Source of the DNA: Deinococcus aquiradiocola
GTDB lineage: Bacteria > Deinococcota > Deinococci > Deinococcales > Deinococcaceae
Assembly (NCBI RefSeq): GCF_014646915.1
Contig: NZ_BMOE01000006.1
Span: forward strand, 124,001 to 188,000
Direction: 5' to 3'
Length of the DNA: 64,000 bases
Shown: one piece after another, positions 29,479-37,149 of the stretch
Layout of the letters: each line of letters starts with the position of its first letter
Position numbering within the stretch: position 1 is the first letter of the stretch
The notes under the pieces: generated by a model
What the model saw: only the letters and a program-made list of their open reading frames with translations
What the model was told of the DNA's origin: nothing
Databases searched by the model: none
Translations under genes and position numbers: made by a program

Positions 29479-30531
29479 CTATTTCATGGCGTTCTCCGGT
29501 GGGGAGGGAGAACCGGTGGACGCGGGGCGGAAGCGTGCCTGCAGCCGGGCAGTGAAGCTGCCGCCCGCCAGCAGGTTCTTGGCGGTGATGGCGACGAGCA
29601 GGATCGCGCCCGTCACCATGGTGGTGACCATGTCGGAGAACCCGGCGATCAGCAGACCCTGGCGCAGGAAGCCGAGCAGCAGGACGGCCAGTACCGCGCC
29701 GAGTACGCTGCCCTCGCCGCCGAAGATGTTGATGCCGCCGAGCACCACCATGGTCAGCGCGCTGAGCAGCAGGATGTCGCCCATGTCGCTGCGCACGGCG
29801 CTGTAGTACGCGGCCAGCACCACGCCCGCCAGGGCCGCCATGACGCCGCTCAGGACGTACACCCAGGCGAGGGTGGCGTTCACGTCGATGCCGGAGTAGC
29901 GGCTGGCGTCGCGGTTGTGGCCGACCATCACGACGCTGCGGCCGAAGCGGGTGCGGGTGACGAGCAGGCTGAACACGACGGCCAGCACGGCGAACAGGAT
30001 CAGCTGGTACGGGACGCCGCCGAGCGCGCCGGTGCCGAGCGCGTTGAAGCGGTCGGGGAAGCCGGAGGGCGGTTCGGCGCCGGCCAGGGCGGTGGTGACG
30101 CTCGTGAAGACGAAGCTGGTGGCGAGCGTGACGATGAGCGGCTCGGTGCGGGTGCGGGTGATGAGCAGGCCGTTCACGCCGCCGAGCAGGGCGCCCGCCA
30201 GCAGGGCCAGCGGTACGGCCACGCCGAGACTCAGCCCGAAGTGCTTCCAGAGGACCGCCATCAGGACCGCGCTGAACCCGGCCACCGCGCCGACCGAGAG
30301 GTCGATGCCGCCCGTCAGGATGACCGGCACGAGGCCCAGCGCGACCAGCCCGAACGGCAGGAAGTTGGTGGTGACGTTCAGCAGGCCGCCCAGCCCGTCG
30401 AAGAAGCCCGGCACCAGCGCCGAGAACGCCAGCAGTTGCAGCAGCAGCAGGGCCGCCAGGGCGAGCTCCCAGCCGCCGATCCGTGCCCGGCGGCGGGCCG
30501 GGGCGGGCGCTTCGCGCAGGGAGCGGGTCAC
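29479..30531 (-). CDS. Sugar ABC transporter permease (RbsC family), second
   Basis: 350 residues, GTG start overlapping the previous permease stop. Eight to ten hydrophobic segments with the BPD_transp_2 motif VILTGGIDLSVGAVAGFSAVL and ALTMVVLGGINIFGGEGSVLGAVLAVLLLGFL. It forms the membrane pore together with the preceding permease. Confidence 0.92.
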   Translation of the reverse strand: MTRSLREAPAPARRRARIGGWELALAALLLLQLLAFSALVPGFFDGLGGLLNVTTNFLPFGLVALGLVPVILTGGIDLSVGAVAGFSAVLMAVLWKHFGLSLGVAVPLALLAGALLGGVNGLLITRTRTEPLIVTLATSFVFTSVTTALAGAEPPSGFPDRFNALGTGALGGVPYQLILFAVLAVVFSLLVTRTRFGRSVVMVGHNRDASRYSGIDVNATLAWVYVLSGVMAALAGVVLAAYYSAVRSDMGDILLLSALTMVVLGGINIFGGEGSVLGAVLAVLLLGFLRQGLLIAGFSDMVTTMVTGAILLVAITAKNLLAGGSFTARLQARFRPASTGSPSPPENAMK

Positions 30532-31553
30532 GCGGCCCGCCCGCGGCCCGTGCGGTTCAGGGCGCTGCTGGTGACGGCCAGCAGGATCATGACGCCCTCA
30601 CCGGCCGAGTACCAGATGGCGGGAACGTGCAGGAACACCAGCGCCGTGAGGATCACGCTCAGGAAGGTGCTGCCGAGCACCGTGCCGGGCACGCTGCCGC
30701 GCCCGCCGGAGACGGCCGTCCCGCCGATGAGCACGGTCGCGATGGACTGCAGTTCGAAGTGGTCGCCGGTGCCGGTGGTGGCGGTCGCCGAACCGGTGTA
30801 GCAGACGTAGATCAGTCCGGCGAGGGCCGCGAGGGTCCCGGCGATCAAGTACGCGGAGGTGAGGGTGGCGCGGACCGGAACTCCGGCGTGGTGCGCGGCG
30901 ACGGGATTGTTGCCGATGGCGAGGATGTTGCGTCCGAACGGCAGGTGCCCGAGCAGGAACCAGACGGCCAGCGTCACCAGCAGCAGCACCAGGATCGGGA
31001 TGGGGACGGGGAACCAGGAGGCGAGGACGCCGTTGCCGAAGTGCGCGTAGCTGTCCGGGACCGAGTTGACCTGATCGCCGCCGGAGTACAGGAAGATCAG
31101 GCCGCCGTACAGGCTGTAGGTGCCGAGCGTCACGATGATGGGCGGAATGCTGACGCGCGACACGAGGGTGCCGTTGACGAGGCCGAGCACGGCCCCCAGC
31201 AGAAGCACCAGCAGCACCGCCCCCCACAGCGGCAGGCCCTGACGGGTGGCGAGCAGTCCCGACACCACCGCCGCGAGGCCCAGCACCGGCGCGACCGAGA
31301 GGTCGATGCCCCGCGTGATGATGACGAGCGTCTGCCCGAGCGCCACCAGGCCCAGCACCACCGAGTTGAGGAGCATGAAGCGCAGGTTGCTGCCCGCGAG
31401 GAAGTCGTGGTTGACGAGGCCGGCCAGCAGCGTCACGAGCAGCGTCGCGGCGATCAGGATCAGTTCGCGGGACGTGAGGATCCGGCGCCAGTCGGGGCCA
31501 GGGAGCGGGCGGGCGAGGGGCGGACCGGCGAGCGGAAGGGGGTGCGCCTTCAC
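30528..31553 (-). CDS. Sugar ABC transporter permease (RbsC family), first
   Basis: 341 residues, GTG start overlapping the ATPase stop. BPD_transp_2 motifs: LVIITRGIDLSVAPVLGLAAVVSGLLA and SIATVLIGGTAVSGGRGSVPGTVLGSTFLSVIL. Two different permeases instead of one homodimer is the layout of the AI-2 (LsrC/LsrD) and rhamnose (RhaP/RhaQ) importers. Confidence 0.92.
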   Translation of the reverse strand: MKAHPLPLAGPPLARPLPGPDWRRILTSRELILIAATLLVTLLAGLVNHDFLAGSNLRFMLLNSVVLGLVALGQTLVIITRGIDLSVAPVLGLAAVVSGLLATRQGLPLWGAVLLVLLLGAVLGLVNGTLVSRVSIPPIIVTLGTYSLYGGLIFLYSGGDQVNSVPDSYAHFGNGVLASWFPVPIPILVLLLVTLAVWFLLGHLPFGRNILAIGNNPVAAHHAGVPVRATLTSAYLIAGTLAALAGLIYVCYTGSATATTGTGDHFELQSIATVLIGGTAVSGGRGSVPGTVLGSTFLSVILTALVFLHVPAIWYSAGEGVMILLAVTSSALNRTGRGRAA

Positions 31554-33184
31554 GCGCTGATCCGGCCGTCGGTCGCGGCGAGGGGGGGTTCGGGGGTCTG
31601 GCCGGGGTCCGGGTCGGCGTGACCGAGGAAGGCGCGGCCCACCCGGTCGGCGGTCACGTCGTCGCCGCTGAGTTCGGCCACCACGTCGCCCTCGTACAGG
31701 GCCAGCACCCGGTCCGAGAGCCGCAGCAGTTCTTCGAGGTCGGAGGAGATCACGATCACCGCGAGTCCCTCCCGGGCCAGTCCTTCGATGAGGTCATAGA
31801 TTTCCTCCTTGGCGCCCACGTCCACGCCGCGCGTCGGTTCGTCGAGAATCGCGACGGTGGGCCGGGTGTTCATCCATTTGGCGAGTACCACCTTCTGCTG
31901 ATTGCCGCCGGACAGGGTCCGGATCGGCTGGTCGGGACTGTGGGCGCGCACCCCGAAGCGCCGGATGAGGTCCTCGGCGACGCGGCGTTCCAGCGCGAGG
32001 TCGAGGAAGCCAAGGCGGTGCCGGACCGAGTCGAGCGCCCCGGCGGAGATGTTCTCGGCGAGTGACATCGGCAGGATCGCGCCGTGCCGGGCACGGTCTT
32101 CGGGGACGTACACCAGTCCCTGCCGCACGATCTCCTGCACGCGGAGCGGCGTGATGTCCTGCCCGCGCAGCGTGACCCGTCCGGTCTTGGGGCGCACCCC
32201 GAAGATCGCTTCGGCGACCTCGGTGCGGCCCGCACCGACCAGGCCGGCCAGGCCGAGCACTTCACCTGCCCGCAGCTGGAAGGTCACGTTCCGGAAGGCC
32301 GGTTCGCTTGTCAGGTCGTGCACTTCGAGGACGGGCGCGGCCTGCTCGGTGCGGTCGGTCGCCGGGATGGGGGTGCGGCGGCGGCTGACCGTCACGTCGC
32401 GCCCCACCATCTGGTCGACGAGGCGTTTGCGGTCGAATTGCGGGCGGGCCAGCGTCTCGACGAGCACACCGTCCCGCAGGACGCTGATCTCGTCGCTGAT
32501 CTGCAGGACTTCGTCCATCCGGTGGCTGATGAAGCCGAGCGTGTAGCCCTCGCCGCGCAGACGGTCCATCACGCCGAACAGAAAGTCCACTTCACGCACG
32601 GTGAGTGGCGAGGTCGGCTCGTCGAAGAGGATGGTGCGGCATCCGCGCAGCAGCGCTTTGGCGCACTCGACCAGCTGCTGCTGCGCGATGCTGAGGTCGC
32701 GGGCGAGCAGTTGCGGGCTGAGGTTCAGGCCGAGGGTGTCGAGGACCGACTGCGCCTCGGCCCGGGTGCGTTTCCAGTCGACGCGGCGCGGAAAGCTGCC
32801 CGTGGTCGGCAGGTGACCGAGGCCCATGTTCTCGCAGACGGTGAGTTCCCCGAGCAGGGCCGGTTCCTGCGGCACGAGGTAGATGCCCTGGGCCTGCGCG
32901 GCGCGTGGTGTACGGAGCACGGTGGGGACACCCAGGACCTCGATGCGGCCGCCGTCCGGCTGATGGATGCCGGAGAGCACCTTGAAGAGGGTGGATTTTC
33001 CGGCGCCGTTCTCGCCCATCAGGGTGTGGATGCGGCCCGGCAGGAAGCCGACGTCGATGCCGTGCAGCACCGTGACGCTCGAGAAGCGTTTGATGAGGCT
33101 GTGGCCTGCGACGGTCGCGGTGGCAGGCGACGGGTGTGACGTCGCCGGACCGGGGGTCGGCGGGCGCGGTGGGGCTACAGACAT
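31550..33184 (-). CDS. Sugar ABC transporter ATP-binding protein (RbsA type, two nucleotide-binding domains)
   Basis: 544 residues from ATG 33184 with GGAGA upstream. First domain: Walker A GENGAGKSTLFKVL, Walker B TILFDEPTS with a CAR1-type SIAQQQ signature. Second domain: the usual degenerate P-loop GLVGAGRTEVAEAIFG, signature LSGGNQQKVVLAKWM, Walker B VAILDEPTRGVDVG. It energises the two permeases and is the first gene of the operon. Confidence 0.94.
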   Translation of the reverse strand: MSVAPPRPPTPGPATSHPSPATATVAGHSLIKRFSSVTVLHGIDVGFLPGRIHTLMGENGAGKSTLFKVLSGIHQPDGGRIEVLGVPTVLRTPRAAQAQGIYLVPQEPALLGELTVCENMGLGHLPTTGSFPRRVDWKRTRAEAQSVLDTLGLNLSPQLLARDLSIAQQQLVECAKALLRGCRTILFDEPTSPLTVREVDFLFGVMDRLRGEGYTLGFISHRMDEVLQISDEISVLRDGVLVETLARPQFDRKRLVDQMVGRDVTVSRRRTPIPATDRTEQAAPVLEVHDLTSEPAFRNVTFQLRAGEVLGLAGLVGAGRTEVAEAIFGVRPKTGRVTLRGQDITPLRVQEIVRQGLVYVPEDRARHGAILPMSLAENISAGALDSVRHRLGFLDLALERRVAEDLIRRFGVRAHSPDQPIRTLSGGNQQKVVLAKWMNTRPTVAILDEPTRGVDVGAKEEIYDLIEGLAREGLAVIVISSDLEELLRLSDRVLALYEGDVVAELSGDDVTADRVGRAFLGHADPDPGQTPEPPLAATDGRISA

Positions 33185-33263
33185 GCGGGTCTCCCTGGAG
33201 GTGAGCTGCGGGTTGTGGGCTGCCGGGCAGGGCCGGGCAGCAGGTCGGTGCGGGAACGAAGGA

Positions 33264-33292
33264 ACGATAACATAGGACGTACGATGTTTCAA
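33264..33292 (-). promoter_or_regulatory. Operon promoter with a palindrome in the spacer
   Basis: On the minus strand TTGAAA (33292-33287), 17 bp, TATCGT (33269-33264), about 80 bp before the ATPase start. The spacer region 33270-33287 is a dyad, ACAT-N10-ATGT with an inner CGTACG, an expected position for the FCD regulator encoded at the end of the operon. Confidence 0.65.
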
Positions 33293-33375
33293 CACGGGTC
33301 GTCCCTCCGCACCTCTGGACCTTCACGGGCCTGCGCCATGACAGGGCCGTCAGCGTTCACCCGGACACTGGAAGC

Positions 33376-33786
33376 ATGAAGCCCCTGCTGCTGCCGGCCC
33401 TCCTGGCGGGTCCGGCCCAGGTCGCGCGCGCCACCGTTCCCCTCCGGCTGACGCTGTCCTCCGTCTGCATCCTCGACCGAACCGGCACCCCGGTCACGGC
33501 CAGCACCGTCACCGTGAACTGCACCCGCTCGGCCCCAGCCCCGCAGAGCCCACTCGAACTCGCTCCCGTCCAGGTGGGCAACTGGCGGCTCAGCGCGCAC
33601 ACCAGCAGCAGCGACGGCGCGGAACTCTACACCTTCACTCTCACCGCCCTGAACGCAGCGGCGAACACCGCAGACTGCTCCCGACCGGGCGTTCTCCCCT
33701 GCCGTGCACGGCCCCTCGTCCGGGCACCAGTCCGGACGGTTAAGTCGCCTGCATTAGGCTGCTCCGGTGTGGAACATCCATCCTGA
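33376..33786 (+). CDS. Hypothetical secreted protein
   Basis: 136 residues. The first about 19 residues (MKPLLLPALLAGPAQVARA) look like a signal peptide; the mature part is Thr/Ser-rich with Cys pairs (SSVCILDRTGTP, TVNCTR, TADCSRPGVLPC) and strand-like stretches (WRLSAHTSSSDGAELYTFTLTAL), vaguely like SCPU-type secreted beta proteins. The last residues overlap the PqqD-like gene and its promoter in another frame, so the true end is uncertain. Function unknown. Confidence 0.5.
   Translation: MKPLLLPALLAGPAQVARATVPLRLTLSSVCILDRTGTPVTASTVTVNCTRSAPAPQSPLELAPVQVGNWRLSAHTSSSDGAELYTFTLTALNAAANTADCSRPGVLPCRARPLVRAPVRTVKSPALGCSGVEHPS
33755..33766 (+). promoter_or_regulatory. Leaderless-type -10 for the PqqD-like gene
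   Basis: TAGGCT (33755-33760) followed by 6 nt and GTG 33767, with no Shine-Dalgarno. The pair PqqD-HPr-kinase-like therefore seems to have its own promoter. Confidence 0.5.
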
Positions 33787-34018
33787 CGTACTGGTGACCG
33801 ATCTGGACGACGAACTTGTGCTGCTGCATCCCCTGAGGAGCGAGATGTTCAGCCTCAACGCGGCCGGAGGGGTAATCTGGCGTGCCCTTCCGGGCACGGC
33901 CGAAGCGCTCGTGGCAGCACTGACGGACGCGTTCGATGTGACGACTGCGGAGGCGGAAGCGGATGTGGACGCCCTCCTCCGTGAGCTCGCCGCGCGGGAT
34001 CTGGTACGCCGGTCTTGA
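33767..34018 (+). CDS. PqqD-family protein (RiPP recognition element)
   Basis: 83 residues. The PqqD fold is readable: IHPDVLVTDLDDELVLLHPLRSEMFSLNAAGGVIWRALPGTAEALVAALTDAF, then helices through LLRELAARDLVRR. PqqD-like (B1) proteins bind the leader of a ribosomal peptide precursor, in lasso systems through a YxxP segment, and bring it to the maturation enzymes. The stop overlaps the kinase-like gene (TTGA). A precursor gene with just such a leader lies at 41250. Confidence 0.85.
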   Translation: MWNIHPDVLVTDLDDELVLLHPLRSEMFSLNAAGGVIWRALPGTAEALVAALTDAFDVTTAEAEADVDALLRELAARDLVRRS

Positions 34019-34914
34019 ACGCCGGGTGGTCCTCGCTGGACGCGCGTGTGATCTCCGACCTGCCTGAACCGGTCGATCAGCTGCTGCAACAGCATCTCGG
34101 GGGCAACGGCAGCGGTGCGGGCCACGATGGCCGGACCTTCCGGATCACGGTCGGTCGCGTGACGGACAGCCGTGAAGGGCTGAAGGTGCAGCTCCCGGGA
34201 TCAGGGACCGAAGCCTGGAACGTCCACCACCGCGACAATGCCTTCTGGGTGCCGGGCCTGTTTCAGGCCGAGATCGGCGAGCGGCACACCGAACTGCGTG
34301 TGGAAGACGCCCTCCTCGGGCAGACCTCGACCCACCTGGAGCTCTTCTCACTGGCGTTCACGGAAGCCCACCGCGCGGGCGGCTGGCTGCCGCTGCATGC
34401 CGCGACCGTGGCGCGAGACGACCGGGCCGTGGCCATCAGCGGCGTGAGCGGGGCCGGCAAGAGCACCGCCGTGCTGCGGCTCTGGAACCGGGGGTTCCGG
34501 GTCGTGGCGGAGGACCGGACGTTCTGGCATGTCGACAGTGGTCGCGTGGCCGGACTGGACCGGTGCCTGAGGGTCTTCGACGACAGCGTCGCGCGGTTCC
34601 CGCCACCCGGCCGGGCCGGGTTCGTGGGGCGGGACGCGAAGGGCAAGGGACTGCTGCCACTTCCGCCTTCCGAACAGGACGCGCGGCTGGACCGGCTCTT
34701 TCTGTTCGCACCGGGCGAGGAACTCACGGCGGCCCGGAGGGTCCGGGCGGTCTGGGAGATGAGCGGCGTGCCGCTGACCGGGCGTTCCCGGGATGTCGCT
34801 CAGCGTGGCGTGGCGCGGCTGATGCCGCTGGTCCATGCCGTGGGGGTCACGCGGGAGAGCGTGCTGGACGACGTGACGGCCGCCCTGTCCGGGAGCGTCC
34901 CGGTCACACGGTGA
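34015..34914 (+). CDS. HPr kinase-like P-loop protein of a RiPP cluster
   Basis: 299 residues if the TTG at 34015 (overlapping the PqqD stop) is used; GTG 34048 is an alternative. The C-terminal half resembles HprK: LPLHAATVARDDRAVAISGVSGAGKST with the Walker A Gly143-Thr151, then FRVVAEDRTFWHV for the acidic strand. In lasso peptide loci such proteins phosphorylate the peptide tail or have unknown roles. Direct coupling to the PqqD gene supports membership in a peptide-modifying system. Confidence 0.8.
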   Translation: MNAGWSSLDARVISDLPEPVDQLLQQHLGGNGSGAGHDGRTFRITVGRVTDSREGLKVQLPGSGTEAWNVHHRDNAFWVPGLFQAEIGERHTELRVEDALLGQTSTHLELFSLAFTEAHRAGGWLPLHAATVARDDRAVAISGVSGAGKSTAVLRLWNRGFRVVAEDRTFWHVDSGRVAGLDRCLRVFDDSVARFPPPGRAGFVGRDAKGKGLLPLPPSEQDARLDRLFLFAPGEELTAARRVRAVWEMSGVPLTGRSRDVAQRGVARLMPLVHAVGVTRESVLDDVTAALSGSVPVTR

Positions 34915-34925
34915 CCGTCCCGCCT

Positions 34926-36263
34926 TCAGGGGTGGTGCGGGTCCGGGTGTGCTGGCCGGGATGACCAGCGCTTCACTTCCCGGAAATTCCGGGTGGGACG
35001 CGGGTCGCCGTACCAGTCGGGAATGCCGTGGCGGTCCTCGATCCACACGCGGGTCTGCCCGGTCTGCGGTGACTGGCCGAGGACGAGGTCCACGTCGTCA
35101 CCCGCTTCACGGAGGATCCGGAAGGTCACGTACGCCCGTTCGCGGTGCAGTGCGCCGAGCGGGCGCCAGGGACGGTGAAGTCTTGTCAGCCAGCGTCCGG
35201 CCGCTTCGAGCGACAACCGCTCGGCATGACGGAGGGGTGAGGAGGCGTGGCGCACGTGCGGCGTGCTGCCGGGCGAGTCCCCGCGCCGCGCGTCCTGCAG
35301 GCCCGCCCGGACGTGCGGGAACACGCGGTTCATCTGCGCCGCACGGTCCGGCAGGGCGCACAGGCGGGTCATCCACACGTCGCCCAGCGTGAAGCGTCCG
35401 TCGAGGAGGGGGCCGCGCAGCAGGGTGCGGCGGGCCGTGGGTTCGCCGAGCGTGAACGCGCCGCGCCAGGGATCGCACACCCGCAGGAAGGCACGGACCG
35501 TGTGCCTGGCCCGGAACGCGTCTGCTCTGTCCGTCAGCGCCTGGACGGTGAGGCCGTGGTTCGTCCGGAGCTGCTGGAGGTCAGTGTAGTCGGCAGCCTT
35601 CAGGCCTCCGGCGTCTCCACCCCAGGTGCGCGCCAGGATCAGGGTCACGACCGCCTGATCCACGGGGGACGGGCGGCGGACCGGGAGGCCGCGCCACTCC
35701 TGCACGGCGCTCTCCTGCCAGACGGACCGGGTGATCTGCCGGATGTGCCGCTGCGGTCCGGACGTCCAGGAGATGACGAAGCGGTGCACGTCGAGCCGGA
35801 CGTGGCCGCTCGGACTGAAGAGGTGGGCCGTCTCGTGCGTCCAGCGGCCGGGGTCAGCGTAGTGCTCGTCCGTGCGCCAGCCGTGCGCGAGCGCGAGGTG
35901 CACGGCGCGGGTGACGATGGCGGGATCGTCGGGCAGCACCACGTCGACGTCGCCGTAGTACCGCTGTGAGGCTTCCGGGTACTCGAATTCCGCCATGGCG
36001 AAGCCCTTGGTGAGCAGGACGGGAATCTCCTCGGCCGTCCAGACGCACAGCAGGGCGCGCAGTTCGTGCGCGATCACCTGATGGCGCAGGGCCTGCTGCA
36101 GCGCTGCCGGGCGCAGGTGCTGGCGCAGCGCGTGGTGCGCGGGAAGCTGGCCATACACGTATCCTTCGAGGTTCAGATGACGCATTTCGGGAAGCGCGTC
36201 CAGGGTGAGTCGGCCCGGGTGGGTCACCAGGCGTGAAGCGGCGGAAGGAGACTGGGGCGGCAC
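34926..36263 (-). CDS. Nucleotidyltransferase-family protein (NTP_transf_5 type)
   Basis: 445 residues from GTG 36263, chosen because TATCCT lies 6 nt upstream (leaderless pattern); the open frame begins earlier, at 36473. Core: VIAHELRALLCVWTAEEIPVLLTKGFAMAEFEYPEASQRYYGDVDVVLPDD, i.e. a conserved Lys-Gly and the Asp-x-Asp that binds metal, then WTHETAHLFSPSGHVRLDVH. Proteins of this family are frequent in RiPP clusters beside PqqD and HPr-kinase-like genes. The extra 150 C-terminal residues are Arg-rich and unfamiliar. It converges on the kinase gene with an 11-bp gap. Confidence 0.8.
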   Translation of the reverse strand: MPPQSPSAASRLVTHPGRLTLDALPEMRHLNLEGYVYGQLPAHHALRQHLRPAALQQALRHQVIAHELRALLCVWTAEEIPVLLTKGFAMAEFEYPEASQRYYGDVDVVLPDDPAIVTRAVHLALAHGWRTDEHYADPGRWTHETAHLFSPSGHVRLDVHRFVISWTSGPQRHIRQITRSVWQESAVQEWRGLPVRRPSPVDQAVVTLILARTWGGDAGGLKAADYTDLQQLRTNHGLTVQALTDRADAFRARHTVRAFLRVCDPWRGAFTLGEPTARRTLLRGPLLDGRFTLGDVWMTRLCALPDRAAQMNRVFPHVRAGLQDARRGDSPGSTPHVRHASSPLRHAERLSLEAAGRWLTRLHRPWRPLGALHRERAYVTFRILREAGDDVDLVLGQSPQTGQTRVWIEDRHGIPDWYGDPRPTRNFREVKRWSSRPAHPDPHHP

Positions 36264-36400
36264 GTCGCCAGGATAGGCGACAGCCCTAAAAGACCTGTGT
36301 CCGGGCCGACCAGAACCGCTGCGCGCGGTTGATGCCGACTCGACCGAGGATGCTGGTGCGTGCGAGGGCAGTGGGACGGAACCGTTAAGGTCCCGCACCT

Positions 36401-36413
36401 TACAATGGCGGCC
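36401..36413 (+). promoter_or_regulatory. -10 element (TACAAT) for the regulator gene and its micro-ORF
   Basis: TACAAT at 36401-36406, 7 nt before GTG 36414. No clear -35. It would produce a transcript starting at or beside that GTG. Confidence 0.5.
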
Positions 36414-36494
36414 GTGGTCCTCGCTCAGGCTGGACCCGGCCTCTTCTTGAGAACGGAATGCTTTCCTGCTCAAGTCAGGAAAGGAACCCCCTGA
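36414..36494 (+). CDS. Leaderless micro-ORF (26 residues) coupled to the response regulator
   Basis: A GTG 7 nt after TACAAT opens a 26-codon frame beginning VVLAQAGPGLFLRTE, whose TGA overlaps the ATG of the response regulator (TGATG). Position and coupling suggest a leader peptide that controls translation of the two-component pair. No homology is claimed; it could also be chance. Confidence 0.4.
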   Translation: MVLAQAGPGLFLRTECFPAQVRKGTP

Positions 36495-37132
36495 TGGACA
36501 TCCCTGAACTTCCCATCCGCATTCAACTGGTCGAGGATCACGACCTGACCCGGTTCGGCCTGCGTGCCCTGCTGAGCGCCCAGCCGGACTTCCGGGTGGT
36601 GGCGGAGGCGCGCACCGCCGAGGAGGGTCTGGAACAGCTGCCGCGCTCCACGGTAGACGTGGTCCTGATGGACATCAACCTGCCCGGCATGGACGGCATT
36701 CAGGCCGCGACCGAGGTGCGTGCCGCGCATCCGGGCACGCAGGTGATCATGCTGACCGCGTCGAACCGTCGGGATCAGATCTTCGCGGCGCTGGCCTCCG
36801 GGGCCGTGGCGTACTGCCTGAAGTCCGCACCGCCCGACGTGCTCTTCCAGGCGGTCCGGGCAGCCGCGACGGGCGCCGTGTTCTTCGACCCGGAGAGCGC
36901 GAAGCACCTGCTGCACACGGTGCAGGGCAGTTCGGCCCTGTCCCCCCTCACGGAGCGGGACACGGCGATCCTGCGTCTGGTGGCGGACGGCTGCGGCAAC
37001 AAGGAAATCGCGTCGGCACTCGACATCAGTGTCGGTCTGGTGAAAAAGCACATCGGTGACATCCTCGAAAAGCTCCAGGCGAACGACCGGACGCAGGCGG
37101 CCGTGAAGGCCTTCCGTGCCGGACTCATCTGA
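36494..37132 (+). CDS. NarL/LuxR-family response regulator
   Basis: 212 residues from ATG 36494, with AAGGAA about 8 nt upstream. Receiver domain: VEDHDLTRFGLRALL, phospho-acceptor Asp60 in VVLMDINLPGMDG, MLTASN and the Lys of YCLKSAPP. C-terminal LuxR HTH: SPLTERDTAILRLVADGCGNKEIASALDISVGLVKKHIGDILEKL. It is followed 17 bp later by its likely kinase. Target genes are unknown; the peptide genes at 41 kb are the nearest candidates. Confidence 0.93.
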   Translation: MDIPELPIRIQLVEDHDLTRFGLRALLSAQPDFRVVAEARTAEEGLEQLPRSTVDVVLMDINLPGMDGIQAATEVRAAHPGTQVIMLTASNRRDQIFAALASGAVAYCLKSAPPDVLFQAVRAAATGAVFFDPESAKHLLHTVQGSSALSPLTERDTAILRLVADGCGNKEIASALDISVGLVKKHIGDILEKLQANDRTQAAVKAFRAGLI

Positions 37133-37149
37133 AGGAACGGAGCCGCAAC

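Noticed and set aside
36458..36493. Earlier start for the response regulator at 36458
   Set aside because: The ATG at 36494 has a well-placed AAGGAA and begins directly before the receiver domain; the extra 12 residues match nothing in the family.
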